This document shows positions 31,466 through 42,369 of a stretch of DNA of 64,000 nucleotides, one piece after another. Both the position numbers and the translations under genes were made by a program. The notes under the pieces are model-generated. The model ran no database searches. It was given only the letters and a program-made list of their open reading frames with translations, and was not told where the DNA came from. The stretch lies in NCBI GenBank assembly GCA_025765615.1, contig JAIVFJ010000148.1, forward strand, positions 62,001 through 126,000, given 5' to 3'. Position 1 is the first letter of the stretch; each line of letters opens with the position of its first letter. Origin of the DNA: Zopfochytrium polystomum (taxonomy: Eukaryota; Chytridiomycota; Chytridiomycetes; Chytridiales; Chytridiaceae).

Positions 31466-33093
31466 ATGGCCGCAGCAGCAGCCAAAGCCGGCCTGGCGGC
31501 ACTCCAGGTCGCGGCTATCGGCACGATGGCGGCTGCACAGCTCGTACTAACTCGGCTGCTGGTCCGCGTGCTTGGCAGCCCCTGGCGGTCTCTGCTAGTA
31601 AGCTCCTTCGCCGAACTGCCAGGTATGTGGAGCAAAAAAAGAATTGATCGTCGACCTAAATACCTCCTTGCATGTTTATATCGACAACGATCAGGCTCAA
31701 TCCTCCTTTTCAACGAAGTAGGCCTGGCGGCGGTTCGCCTTCTCGCTCGATCGAGTGAGACATGGACGGAAGCACTTGCGTCATATTTACCCATTCCATC
31801 TCTCTGCCGCAGATTGCTTCAGCGTCGTACTGTCGCTCATCCCCAACGCTTGTCGTCTGGCGTGCATTCTGACATGGCTGAGAAGCCATCGTTTGACTCA
31901 AGCACCGATCGAGCAAGCTGCGCAATCGTTCGCAAAGAAAATCAAGCGGACTGAGTCGGTCCAAGAAGAAGAGATCGTCGCAGCATGAGCACTTTCGTGA
32001 GGAATTTTCCGATTTCACCCACTGCTGATTTGCTAAGAGACCTCATTTACCAGAGTCTCCTTCTTCACGGAGACGGTCTTCCCAATAAGCGTTCCTTGGA
32101 ACATCGATCACATCAAAAACGGTAGGTCTCGCACTAAAACGGAATGATTTGACCTTGAGACGGCTCCGATGGCAGTTTTGTATGTGTCCCACGATGAGCT
32201 ACGGAATGCTGGCGGTGAAACGTCGACGCAGCTGCTCCAGCTGGATATCTTTAGGAAATCAACGGGATACAGAGGACGACCTGTGATGGTGCGTTTGGAT
32301 CATTTTTTCATCAAGACTGTCAAAACCGACCGTCATCCCTTTTGAATAACCAGATTCGCATTCACGGTGGCGGCTGGCGGCTGGGCGACAAGTCCGGCTT
32401 CATCACCGCATTCTGGCACCTCGCCCCGAGAGAAAACTGGATCATCGTCAACATCTACCACCGTTTCTCACCCGCCGTCGGCCTCTTCGAAATCCTCTGC
32501 GACTGCAAAAAGGCACTGCGATGGGTCCGCCGCAACGCCCAAATCCACGGGGGTGACCCGTCCTTCGTCGCAGTGTCATGCTCGTCTTCGGGCGCCCACC
32601 TCGCCACCCTCCTCGCGTTTACGCAGAACGACCCCGTCTTACAGCGCGGCTGGGAAGACGTCGACACCTCCGTGCAGCTGTGCATCCCGCTCTATGCGCC
32701 GTTCGACGCCCTCGGATCCGGCCAGCTGCGCAAGCGGCTGGTGCAGATGTCCGACAAGGAGTCTGTGCGGAAGACGGGGCGGAGCGTGGCGGGGTGGGCG
32801 GATCCGCTGACGGTGCTCAGGGCCGTGCCGTTGGAGGCGCGTGGCGCGCCCCCGCCTTTTTTTGTCGTGCATGGTGCTGCGGATACGCTTGTGCCTGTCG
32901 AGCAGGCGCGGTCGTTTGTTGAGGAGGCGGGAAGGGGCGGTAAGATGGTGGTTGCGTATGCCGAGGTCCCCGGATGAACCATGCGTTCGATTGGTTCCAT
33001 CATCCTGCAGTCTTGCACCTCTCGTGGGCGATGGGCTGTGTGCTTGACGCTGCATATTCCGAACGTGAATCACGTCTTAAAGCTTTGGAATGA
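31466..33093 (+). CDS. alpha/beta hydrolase with membrane anchor (copy A)
   Basis: A multi-exon serine hydrolase of the alpha/beta-hydrolase-3 (HSL/ICME-like) type. An N-terminal hydrophobic segment (AALQVAAIGTMAAAQLVL) and a second one (near 31820-31880) suggest membrane anchoring. After ETVFPISVPWNIDHIKN and the block VSHDELRNAGGE, the catalytic part (from 32345) has oxyanion motif HGGGW, then VNIYHRFSPAVGLFEILCDCKKALRWVR. The nucleophile elbow reads CSSSG instead of GxSxG. The acid Asp is in VVHGAADTLVP and the base His in MNHAFDWF. One missing base at 32971-32974 shifts the last 39 codons, and the paralogue shows the correct continuation. The altered elbow could lower activity. It is convergent with copy B. 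Confidence 0.7.
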
Positions 33094-33531
33094 CACCTGG
33101 AGGAATGCCGCCACTCGTGGACACAAGCGCGAAGCACATAAATTGGTCAGGTGTTTGCAAATTTGCTTCACAAAATTTTGATTATTTGGAGCTCCGACCT
33201 TCCACGCGTCAAACCAGGACCCACTCGAACTTCGAGCAGAACCAGCTACACGGTTCCTGTCCACCAGCTCAACAGTACTCTTGCGTATCCTTAGTACCTT
33301 CTCATCATCGACAGATCGGCCCTGAAAATGCGGTCTGAGCAATCCCTTCCGTCACAGATTGGCTCGATCACTCATCAGCCCCTTCATAGCCGTCACCAGA
33401 TCAATGTTCCCGTCCATCCATCCAGAGTACCGCGAATCGCAAGGAGTCCATCAGAACGCTCAATCCGTCACAAGCGACCCTATCGCCAGAATCAGAGCCG
33501 TTTTATCGACGACCCATTCCCCGTCAAATTC

Positions 33532-33950
33532 ACCATGCGGCAAGCTATCCCATCAAATCCTGCCGGTTCGCAAGCTTCAGAAAATCTGGGCTCGCTCCAT
33601 CAGCTTCTTCGCAAAGAACTTCAACAATCAGATCCAGCTATCGATGCTATTGAAAGAAAAAGCGATCTGTGATGCAGCGACCAGATCGACAAAGCAATCA
33701 AACACAGCATCGGCAGCTTCGGAGTACTCCAGTGATTGCTAAGAGGATAGCCAAGATCTCGGAACGGACTTTGGTCGACCAGCTATTTGCTCAAGAACAA
33801 GAGCACCAAGCCGCTGTTGCCGAATTGCACACCATTATTGACTCTGGACGTGAGGAAGTCAAGTGCCTTGAGGCTCAGATAGCCGTGTTGCAAGACAACA
33901 TTGAAATGCTATTTTCTCAGCACCAATGTGGGGCTCAAGATTGTGTCTGA
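33532..33950 (+). CDS. possible small coiled-coil protein
   Basis: Coding signal here is weak. One frame gives MRQAIPSNPAGSQ, then LGSLHQLLRKELQQ. Another, ending at 33950, gives RIAKISERTLVDQLFAQ followed by a heptad-rich helix (VAELHTIIDSGREEVKCLEAQIAVLQ in two parts). They could be two exons of one gene with a short intron near 33650-33700, though I could not fix the junction. No family is recognised. It may equally be chance open frames in the spacer between the two hydrolases. Confidence 0.3.
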
Positions 33951-34259
33951 GAATTCAGCTGAATGATTGTACTGTCGCCTCGAAGCGTCGAACATTTGCA
34001 CTAGAATAATAAATTCTTACCAGTAAAAACAAGATCGGTTCTCTCTCCACATCGCGCAGTCGCGTGAAACATCTAACCGCTTCTTTCGGTAGCACTGCAC
34101 CGTGCAGGTCATCTGGGCTTCACAGACCGCGGGCTCGGTACTAATCCGGCACAAGCAATCAATTCGTCATGTTCCTTGTTTTACCTAAATACTCAAGACC
34201 TGGGTGCGTGCGCTAAACTGTAGATAATGGTTGTAACTATTGGGGCTGCTTCAAGTCTA

Positions 34260-35900
34260 TTACAATCCACCCCGTTCGCCCTGCCACTTCTCCTGTAACG
34301 CATCGAGCACCGTACCCATGGCCCACGAAAGGTAGAATACAGCCGGATTCCGGTACCAGTCAAACGTATGGTGCATCCCCGACATCTCCAAGTACCCCGC
34401 CACCACCGCCCCACTTCCTCCTCTCAGCTCCTCGAAAAACCTCCGCGAGTGCTCCACAATCACGAGCGTATCCGCCGACCCATGCACGACAAAAAACGGC
34501 GGCAGCCTCGAGCGCTTCTCCGCGGGAACCGCCCTCAGCGCGGCGACGGGGTCCGCCCACTCCTCCACCGGCCTGCCCGTCAGCCGGAGCGAGTCCTCGT
34601 CCGACAGCTTCACGACAACCCGGCGGACGTACGCGTGCATGCCGCTTAGCGGGTGCAGGGACAGCGGGCCGAGGGGCTCCAGCGCGGCGTAGATCGGGAC
34701 GCACGCCTGCACTGACGTGTCGACGTTTTCCCAGCCCCGCTGGAAAGCGGGGTCGTTCTGCGTCAGCGCTACCAGCGCGGCGATGTGCCCACCCGCGGAT
34801 CCCCCCGACACCGCAACGAACCCGGCGTCACCGCCGTGGACGGACTGGTTTTGGCGGACCCAGCGGATCGCGCGCTTGCAGTCGCAGAGGATTTCAAAGA
34901 GGGTTACGGCCGGGACGAGGCGGTAGTTGATGTTGACGACGATCCAGTTGTGGTTCGAGGCCACGGTGAAGTAGGCGGGAATTTTGCCCGACTTGTCGCC
35001 ACCGTGCCACGCTCCGCCGTGAATGTGAACCTTTGGTGGGGTGGGCGTAAGGATTCATTTCCAATCAAAACTTCCGACAGACCAGAATGGGACGGTCAGC
35101 GAATCCTTTTTTTCGACGGATGACATCAAGCTGTAGCAAATGCTTGACACGCTCGCCCCCAGCTTCCTTCAGCTCCTCCGATGTAGCGTAAGTGACTGTA
35201 CCAATTGATTCAGCGACGAGTACAACAGAATACATTTTTCTTACTATTCCTCAGCACATCGACATTCGACGGAGTCCCTTCGGGAATGACAGTCTCTAGC
35301 AAGAAGCTCAATCTTGGAGGAATTATTGTTAAAGGAGTTGGCGGAAAAATGGGGTTCATACGACGACAGAGGCATTGGAGCGACAGTATTTCGTGATCCC
35401 CCGAACCGCGGTTGACCTCTCTCAGAAACGCCTTCACGGCTCTCTCTGCTCGGCCCCAACTATTCCGAAGGCTCCGCAGCCACGATAGAATGCACGCAAG
35501 CCGGCAGACGTTGGTCAGAACCGTGACGACTTTTCCATCCTTATCTGCCGACGATGGTCACGAACGGCCAGATCGCGGAAACAGAGCCAGTCTCAGCTCA
35601 CCGGATCCAGTGAGAAACCTAGCGATCACAACGCCAGCCTCGTTGAGCAACAGCACAGCGGCTAAAATTGGACGGTATCATTGGGGGTTGGTGGGATCAG
35701 GAAGAGCAAAACGGCTGTGGGCTTGTTAACCCACCGGATCTGCTGACGGTGCGCGACCAGACCATTGGCCGACGGGTTCCCATCAGCCTGATCTGCAGAT
35801 CGCGGGGAAGGAGCTGCGTTGCCGCCATTGTGGCGATGGCGCCGATCTGCACGGCGGCGAGGGTGCACTTGATCGCGAGTGACGACACGGACAGTTCCAT
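34260..35900 (-). CDS. alpha/beta hydrolase with membrane anchor (copy B)
   Basis: The inverted paralogue of copy A, starting at the ATG at 35898-35900. The N-terminal anchor (CTLAAVQIGAIATMAATQLL) matches that of copy A. A middle exon (35210-35330) reads LLETVIPEGTPSNVDVLR. The next begins ATSEELKEAGGERVKHLLQLD. The catalytic part has HIHGGAWHGGDKSG, VNINYRLVPAVTLFEILCDCKRAIRWVR, a canonical nucleophile elbow GGSAG, Asp in VVHGSADTLV and His in MHHTFDWY. The long final exon shows no frame damage. The family includes sterol, arylacetamide and isoprenylcysteine esterases; the substrate is undetermined. With copy A it forms a tail-to-tail inverted pair about 1.2 kb apart. Confidence 0.75.
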
Positions 35901-36230
35901 AATTTCCCTGTCAGTGTTTTAGGGTCAACTTGTCAGATTCCGCTTTCGTCCTCCTGTGCAGGTGACCGAACACATGGGGAAGTATGTTTCTTTTCGGGCT
36001 TGGCAAGGAACACCGAATGAGAAACCTTCACTACGGCGACCCAGACAATGTTAATATCTCGACCCGACTTCCTCCAGTCAATGACGTCATCAGATAATCT
36101 ATTGCCCGCATGCCTTATCGTTCAAAAATGACCACCTCCGTTACAACAATCAACAGGATACTTGTGGTCCGGAAAGGACGGGGAGAATGTCTCCATTTGT
36201 TATTCTCCATGGCTCTCTACTGGATCTATC
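35901..36230. other. intergenic, nothing recognised
   Basis: 330 bp between the start of hydrolase B and the stop of the first NLP gene. Probably the hydrolase B promoter. Confidence 0.5.
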
Positions 36231-37142
36231 TCAAATATACGCACTAGCCAAGTTGTCCATGAAGTTGGGGTCCCTGAGTGGGAAGTTTGCGCTTCCAAAG
36301 TCGTAGTTCTGCAGGGTGAAGCGGGCGGCGGGGGACAGCTGGTCCCAGTGGATGATGGGCAGGACCGGGCTCTCGCCGAGGGTCGGGTTGTCCCAGGTGT
36401 CGGTGGAGTGGTCCAAAATGCCGGCCGTGAAGTACTTGATGTGGACGTGGGTGCCTTCCATGGTGTCCGGGTTGGGTGGGTTGTACTGGCGGAAGGCGCC
36501 GTGGGCGGACGCGGCGACTTCGATGATCGTCTGGTTCTCCGGTGCGGCGTTGACATCGTTGATAAAGACCACAGTGGACTCCCAGTCGTGCCTGTGCCCG
36601 GCGCCGAACTCCTCCTGGTCCTTTGGCCAGTACCACGCGTACAGGATGGCCCAGCGGTCCTTGTACTGCGCGGATCGGACGTAGACTTGCCCGCCGTGCG
36701 GGGCGGAAGCGCAGTCGCCGTTGGACGCGCCGCCTAGCTTGAGGCCGCCGCCTACGGCGCCTGCCGCGTCGACGGAGGGGAACTCTGCGCAGCCGGGGTC
36801 GGTCGCCTGATCGACGTGGAGGTACGGCTTGAAGCGCAGAGCGGCGACTTGGATGTTGTTTGTTGCGGGCTGCTCCGGGTACGGCACGACGTCGGTGTGG
36901 GCGAGGACTTTGATGCAGATCGGAGCAGCGGCGATGTCGGAGGCGGCGGGACAGCCGTTCGCGGCGGTGCACCAGAACTGGTTGCCCGACGGGCCCCAGC
37001 AGGACTGGCCGCCGAACGCGACGGAGGAGAAGGAGGAAAAGACGTCGGCAACGGAAGCGCAGTTGTTGCCGAGGGCGTTGACGACGACGTTGTAGGAGTT
37101 GCCGTCGCACCAGTTGGTGGTGACGCTCACGGCGGCTGCCAT
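36231..37142 (-). CDS. NLP (NPP1-domain) protein, copy 1
   Basis: An intronless gene for 303 residues with the full NPP1/NLP domain. Visible family blocks are HTDVVPYPEQ, CAEFPSVDAAGAVGGGLKLGG, GQVYVRSAQYKDRWAILYAWY, the diagnostic heptapeptide GHRHDWE, then STVVFINDVNA and a C-terminal NYDFGSANFPLRDPNF. In known NLPs this motif binds a divalent cation and is needed for membrane damage to plant cells. About 80 residues precede the domain and hold several cysteines (NWCDGNSY, NNCASV, QSCWGPSG, FWCTAANGCP). No hydrophobic signal peptide is visible. A TATA box only 57 bp upstream argues against a missing upstream exon. Cytotoxicity is inferred only from the family; some NLPs are not toxic. Confidence 0.88.
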   Translation of the reverse strand: MAAAVSVTTNWCDGNSYNVVVNALGNNCASVADVFSSFSSVAFGGQSCWGPSGNQFWCTAANGCPAASDIAAAPICIKVLAHTDVVPYPEQPATNNIQVAALRFKPYLHVDQATDPGCAEFPSVDAAGAVGGGLKLGGASNGDCASAPHGGQVYVRSAQYKDRWAILYAWYWPKDQEEFGAGHRHDWESTVVFINDVNAAPENQTIIEVAASAHGAFRQYNPPNPDTMEGTHVHIKYFTAGILDHSTDTWDNPTLGESPVLPIIHWDQLSPAARFTLQNYDFGSANFPLRDPNFMDNLASAYI

Positions 37143-37198
37143 CGTTGAAGTTTAAGAGCGAGTGTTGTGTGATTTGAGTGTAGATATGAGGTCGTCGG

Positions 37199-37207
37199 CT
37201 TTTTATA
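37199..37207 (-). promoter_or_regulatory. TATA box of NLP copy 1
   Basis: The minus strand reads TATAAAAAG, 57 bp upstream of the ATG, implying a leader of only about 30 nt. Confidence 0.7.
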
Positions 37208-37210
37208 CCG

Positions 37211-37290
37211 AGAGGCAGAGAGAGAGAGCGAGAGAGAGAGAAAGAGAGAGAGTGTGTGTGTGTGTGAGAGGGCGTGTGTGTGTTTGAGAT
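37211..37290. repeat. GA/GT microsatellite upstream of NLP copy 1
   Basis: GA-rich run followed by GT-rich runs, directly upstream of the TATA box. Confidence 0.85.
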
Positions 37291-37901
37291 AATGAAGAAA
37301 CAAATCGGCTGCGCATGCTTCAATCAATTTTTTGTGGTCTTGTGTCGGCGCCGATGGGAGTGGCGAAGAGACAGACGATGGTTTCATGCCAAGAAAAGAC
37401 AAAAAAGCGTCTCCATCCTCCTCCTCCTCCTGAACCAAACATCCAAACCACGCCTCATGGGACGGCAAAAACGAGTGTTATTTACGGCCCGTCCCACGTG
37501 CACGCCGCGCAGCACACCGAACATGATTGAGATCCCCCCCGAAACAGCCGCGCACACAATGCCGTCGCAAGCCCTCACACAAGTTCCAATTACTCCGACG
37601 ATCGTCAAGCTTTTTGTAATTTTAGAAACAACAGTGCCTCGCTCATTCCCACAGCAATTAAATTAGCCTCCAAGAGCTGGGTTTCCCAGTCGGTGGTCCA
37701 TTCTTTGTGCTCTCGTGGTTCCCCTTCCACACCGAAGTCCTCCGATCACCCGTTGTTAAAACGGTAGTGCGACTCTTCTATTTCCCATATCAGTTGCCTC
37801 TAATCATCAAAACAAATAGTACCGAATTGAAAGAACACAAGCAAAGCAATCAAAACGTGGTAGTATAACGTTTTCGCACATCTCCCCTCTTCAAAGTTAT
37901 C
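37291..37901. other. intergenic between NLP genes
   Basis: Promoter-distal flank of copy 1 and 3' flank of copy 2. No gene recognised. Confidence 0.5.
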
Positions 37902-38813
37902 TCAAATGTACGCCTTTGCAAGGTTGTCCATAAAGTTGGGGTCCCTGAGCGGAAAGTTTGCGCTTCCAAAGTCGTAGTTTTGCAGGGTGAAGCGGGCGGC
38001 GGGGGACAGCTGGTCCCAGTGGATGATGGGTAGGACTGGGCTCTCGCCGAGGGCCGGGTTGTCCCAGGTGTCGGTGGAGTGGTCTTTAATGCCGGCGGTG
38101 AAGTATTTGATGTGGACGTGCGTGCCTTCCATCGTATCCGGGTTGGGCGGGTTGTACTGGCGGAAGGCGCCGTGAGCGGACGCGGCGACCTCAATGACCT
38201 TTTGGTTCTCCGGAGCGGCGTTGACGTCGTTGATAAAGACGACGGTGGACTCCCAGTCGTGCCTGTGTCCGACTCCGACCGCCTCCTGGTCCTTGGGCCA
38301 GTACCACGCGTACATGATCGCCCAGCGGTCCTTGTACTGCGTTGATCGGACGTAAACCTGCCCGCCGTGCGGAGCAGATGCACAGTCGCCGTTGGACGAC
38401 CCACCCAGTTTGAGGCCGCCGCCCACAGCACCCGACGCGTCGACGGAGGGGAACTCTGCGCAGCCGGGAACGGTAGCCTGGTCGATGTGGAGGTAGGGCT
38501 TGAAGCGCAGAGCAGCGGCTTGGATGTTGTTGGTCGCGGTCTGTTCGGGGTACGGCACGACGTCGGTGTGGGCGAGGACCTTGATGCAGATCGGAACAGC
38601 GGCGACGTCGCCGGCGGCGGGACAGCCGTTTTTGGCGGTGCACCAGAACTCATTGCCCGACGGGCCCCAGCACGACTGGCCGCCGAAGGCGACGGAGGAG
38701 AAGGAGGAGAAGACGTCGGCGACGGACGCGCAGTTGTTGCCGAGGGCGTTGACGACAACGTTGTACGAGTTGCCGTCGCACCAGTTGGTGGTGATGCTCA
38801 CGGCGGCGGCCAT
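37902..38813 (-). CDS. NLP (NPP1-domain) protein, copy 2
   Basis: A tandem paralogue of copy 1 with identical length (303 residues), starting at the ATG at 38811-38813. It shares nearly every block: NWCDGNSYNVVVNALGNNC, HTDVVPYPEQ, VYVRSTQYKDRWAIMYAWYW, GHRHDWE and NYDFGSANFPLRDPNF. Differences are scattered substitutions such as PSGNEFW for PSGNQFW, and QEAVGVGHRH for QEEFGAGHRH. It too lacks a visible signal peptide. The frame stays open far upstream of the ATG, but that stretch is low-complexity and lacks the family signature. An AT-rich AATAAAAAC lies about 40 bp upstream. It is undamaged and probably functional. Same caution on toxicity as for copy 1. Confidence 0.88.
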   Translation of the reverse strand: MAAAVSITTNWCDGNSYNVVVNALGNNCASVADVFSSFSSVAFGGQSCWGPSGNEFWCTAKNGCPAAGDVAAVPICIKVLAHTDVVPYPEQTATNNIQAAALRFKPYLHIDQATVPGCAEFPSVDASGAVGGGLKLGGSSNGDCASAPHGGQVYVRSTQYKDRWAIMYAWYWPKDQEAVGVGHRHDWESTVVFINDVNAAPENQKVIEVAASAHGAFRQYNPPNPDTMEGTHVHIKYFTAGIKDHSTDTWDNPALGESPVLPIIHWDQLSPAARFTLQNYDFGSANFPLRDPNFMDNLAKAYI

Positions 38814-39869
38814 TTCTGTACTGGGAGAGTGGATTGGGATGATTGCCTTTGTTTTTATTGTTTTTTTCTGTTTTTTTTTTTGTTTTTGTTTTTGTTTTTC
38901 TTTTTGCGAGAGAGCGGGACGAGAAGGAGACAAACAAAGACTGCGACTGTAGCAGCAGTGTGCACTGCCTTCTGGTTTCCGGGGGCAATTGCTTTTGCCA
39001 GTCGCACGTGGCAGGACAGCGGCGACAAAAAAAGGAAGAAAATCTGCCAAACAGAGAGCGAATCCCATGACCCGCCCACCCGTGTCCCAATTCAACCAAG
39101 CACCGTCATTCATGTTAATAATACACAATGCACATGCATAAAGGATTCGAAGTATGACGCCACATGCAACCATCATTGCAAGCGAAAGCTGCAACTGTGG
39201 TTCTCTTTTCAATCTTTCCAACCTTCCGATCCACCAAACCCCCACTCCCATTTTCAGCCCCGAGCCGTTTCCCTCTCTCCTTGGAGGACAAGGTTGGACG
39301 GGTGGCCAGGTTGGGTAGTCGAAAGAATTTAGATACTCCCGACGGAAAGGACGACAAGGCCGCCGCAGCTTCAAGTTTACTGCAAAAGAAATGGGGAGAC
39401 GGCAGGGCATGGCGGAGCGCGCCAGGTCTCTTTCCTGCTTTTTTTCCCCCAGGGAAATTCAATTGTAGCCGGAGGAGCGCCATAAATGAGAGAGCGCAGG
39501 AGACCCATTAGGCGGAAGTGCTTGCGGGCTTCCACCAAAGGTCTCTGTTGGTGTGGGGCCTGTCTCAATGGGAAGGAGTTTCCTCCAAGGCCGTCCGACA
39601 GAGCCCAGACCTGCGGCTCTAGGGGAGTCCTTCGCCTTTGTAAATAACACTTTCAGCCTTTTCGGGATCCACCACAGCTCGCACGGAGCATCGGCTAAAA
39701 AAGCTGACGTCAAACTGGGTCAAAATTACTCAACTGTTCAGGCTCCCTTCTCGAAACATGAGAGATTGCAAATCCACTTGCCGTTGGCCGTGGATGTCTC
39801 GGCCAATATGATCTCCGAGCCACTCGCATCCGATTCGCATCCGCACGGACAGCCCGACTCAGCAGCGTC
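38814..39869. other. intergenic
   Basis: T-rich tracts at 38840-38905 (promoter side of NLP copy 2), then ordinary-complexity sequence. No gene recognised before the first GT32 relic. Confidence 0.5.
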
Positions 39870-40460
39870 AGTCATCCCGCGGCGCATCCACCAGACGTGG
39901 AAAACAGCTAACATAAGCTTGATCGCGCGGACGGAGCCATAACAGCACCAACACTTTGAATCCTGGCAATCCCAGAACTCGACTTACGCCTAGATCCTGC
40001 GCGACGACACCGATTCCGACGCCCTTGTTGCCGCGAAGCTCCACGGCCGCATCAGCGCCGCGTACGACCGTCTCCCGCTGGGCGTGCAAAAGACGGACCT
40101 GTAACCGGTACCGGGTCCTTCTCAACGAAGGCTGTACGCGGACGCGGACACCGCCTCCCTCAAGCCGATCGACAAATGGTGGACCCAACCCGACGTCGCC
40201 GGCAACGCGACTCAGCCCGTGCGCTTCGTCGCGGGACTGGAGTGTAACACGGACCCTGGCGCAGTCGGGCTGCAGCCGTGTCAGTGGGCGATGGCGGCGG
40301 GGCCAGGCCATCCGATCCTGCGGTCGCTGGTTGATGTTTCGACAGGCAGCTTGAGGTTTGAGGACGTTCTGGTGCTCGGCATCACGCCTGTTGCACCACA
40401 CCACTCACGAGGACGCGTGCGTCGATCATATTTTTCCCGGGGGATGGAAGAACCTCGACA
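39870..40460 (+). pseudogene. GT32 glycosyltransferase relic 1
   Basis: Recognisable blocks of the GT32 gene at 41025-42047: VIPRRIHQTWKTANISL, then after a stop LRDDTDSDALVAAKLHGR and RLPLGVQKTDL. In new frames come DADTASLKPIDKWW, RFVAGLECNTDPGAVGLQPCQWAMAAGPGHPILR and FEDVLVLGIT. There are at least two stops or frame changes, and about 60 residues present in the intact copy after the HPILR block are deleted. This is real decay rather than a single indel. Confidence 0.8.
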
Positions 40461-40931
40461 AAGTGAACTCGATGAATATAGGGTCGATCGCTGTTTTGGA
40501 CCAGCGTTCCATAAACCGTCGTTTGGCTTGAAAAATGGATACCAAACTCCAGCTTTGGACTCGTGTAAGGCTGGCCAAAAAGAGAAAGAGTTCTCCTCAT
40601 TTCCGATTTCTGCCGAACCCCAACGGGAGAGAGGAAGCCAAAGAAAAATAAAAAAAAATAAAAAAAAAGAGCGACACAAAACGAACGAGAGAGGGGAGTG
40701 AGTGAGAAAACGAAAAACTGAGGCTGGAGATGCTCTCAAAACCGTTCCCATGTAATTAACTGAAGAGCGGGCCGACCAGCACAGGAGGTCCGCCCCTTTC
40801 CACCCACGAAAGCGTGAAATTGATCCAGAATTTGGTACATTCGATTTTTAAGGTATCCAACGTGTGGAGGCGTGGCGCCAGAACTCCAAAAGTGAGAAAG
40901 AGGAGAAGTGTGCGTGCGTATGTTTGTGCGT

Positions 40932-40981
<50 letters not shown>

Positions 40982-41024
40982 AACTCCTCTCGCTCACTAT
41001 ACGGTCCCACCATCCGCCCTCAGC
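40461..41024. other. promoter region of intact GT32 gene
   Basis: No gene. The segment around 40529-40625 is related to 42250-42360, so flanking DNA was duplicated with the GT32 copies. Confidence 0.5.
40935..40979. repeat. (GT)n microsatellite upstream of GT32
   Basis: Near-perfect GT run ending about 45 bp upstream of the ATG. Confidence 0.9.
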
Positions 41025-42047
41025 ATGCTACCCGCACGGCGAAGAGCCTCCCGCTTTTCCCAGCTGACAGCCGCCACTCTAGTCCTTATTACCTTGGCGC
41101 TACTGGCACGGTCTATGCAATCGAGCCTACTGGACCGCTCGGTAAAATCAGAACCAGGAGAACGACTGAATCCCAGCAAAGCATTGAAGTCGTCTCGCCC
41201 CGATAGCAACCAGGCGAAGTTAACACCGCCGTCCACCGTTTCCGTGCCACCACCAGCCGCAGCCAAGATCCCACGGCGGCTCCACCAGACCTGGAAAACC
41301 AGCAACCTCTCGCTTGTCGCGGAACAGGAGCCAGAGCGGCGTCAGTGGTTCGCGACGTGGGTGGACATGAATCCTGACTACGTGCACGTCCTTCGGGACG
41401 ACGCCGCGTCGGATGAGTTTGTCGCCGCACGATTTCCCGGCCGCGTCGCCGCCGCTTACAGCCGCCTCCCGTTACGAGTGCAAAAGACCGATCTGTACCG
41501 GTACCTGGTCCTCTTTGACGAAGGAGGCGTGTACGTCGACGCCGACACGGCGTGCCTCAAGCCAATCGATCGGTGGTGGCCGACAGACGGCGCACCGGTC
41601 GAGTTTGTTGCGGGGTTAGAGTGGGACACCGAGCCGGGCACAGTCGGGCTGCAACTCTGCCAGTGGGCGATGGCGGCGGCCCCTGGCCACCCGATTCTGC
41701 GGGCACTAGTTGACCGCATCGTCGCAAGAATTGAGACGGCGTCCGATGCCGATCTGGTGGACGTTGACCGCGTCATTGATTTGACGGGGCCGCTTCCGTG
41801 GACGCTGGAGGTCGCGCAGTACCTGAAAGGCATGCGCGTCGACCTGCAACGTGCGGTCAACGACAACGGCGGATGCAGGGCGGGACACTTGCGGTTCAAG
41901 GAAGTTGTTGTTCTTGGCATCACGGCATTTTCGCCGTACCACCCGCGTGCGGGGGGCTTTGGTCACCCCGACGCCTGTGTAAACCACAAGTTTGCTGGCG
42001 GGTGGGACGGCGGTTGGAAGAAATCAGGTGCAGCGAAGAGGCCTTGA
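41025..42047 (+). CDS. GT32 family (Och1-like) glycosyltransferase
   Basis: An intronless gene for a 340-residue type II Golgi membrane protein. A basic N-terminus (MLPARRRASRFSQ) precedes one transmembrane segment (LTAATLVLITLALLARS), then a stem of about 60 polar residues. The catalytic domain begins KIPRRLHQTWKT. It contains WVDMNPDYVHVLRDDAAS, VQKTDLYRYLVLFDEGGVYVDADTACLKPID with the metal-binding DxD motif (DAD), FVAGLEWDTEPG, QWAMAAAPGHPILR, and a C-terminal HKFAGGWDGGW. Och1-type enzymes transfer mannose from GDP-mannose to N-glycans, but GT32 also includes other hexosyltransferases, so the exact reaction is uncertain. It is the only intact member among several local relics. The chosen ATG is the first in frame that leaves the membrane anchor next to the N-terminus. 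Confidence 0.88.
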   Translation: MLPARRRASRFSQLTAATLVLITLALLARSMQSSLLDRSVKSEPGERLNPSKALKSSRPDSNQAKLTPPSTVSVPPPAAAKIPRRLHQTWKTSNLSLVAEQEPERRQWFATWVDMNPDYVHVLRDDAASDEFVAARFPGRVAAAYSRLPLRVQKTDLYRYLVLFDEGGVYVDADTACLKPIDRWWPTDGAPVEFVAGLEWDTEPGTVGLQLCQWAMAAAPGHPILRALVDRIVARIETASDADLVDVDRVIDLTGPLPWTLEVAQYLKGMRVDLQRAVNDNGGCRAGHLRFKEVVVLGITAFSPYHPRAGGFGHPDACVNHKFAGGWDGGWKKSGAAKRP

Positions 42048-42369
42048 ATATGGAGAGCTCATTCATCGTTTGGGGCACCTCTGGATGAAACAGTCCTTCC
42101 GAACATTTCGGCGATTGTTTAGCCCTGCCTCTTCAACAAGGTAATGCAAGCAGTGTTATTAGTGCATGCAACATCATAATACAAACAAGGGTTGGCGAAA
42201 AGCGCCATTCCGCAGTCCACTGCGAATGTGTGTTCCGCTTGTGCATGAAATATCGTGGCTGGAAATGGATACCAAACCTCGGCGTTGGACTCGTTTGGGC
42301 GTCTCTGGCCGAAAATGGAAAAAGCTTTCCTCATCCGATTCCTGCCAGACCCGGGCGGAAAGGTGAGAG

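Noticed and set aside
38814..39410. In-frame 200-codon extension upstream of NLP copy 2
   Set aside because: It runs through T-rich promoter-like sequence, is absent in copy 1, and the two copies align exactly from the chosen ATG.
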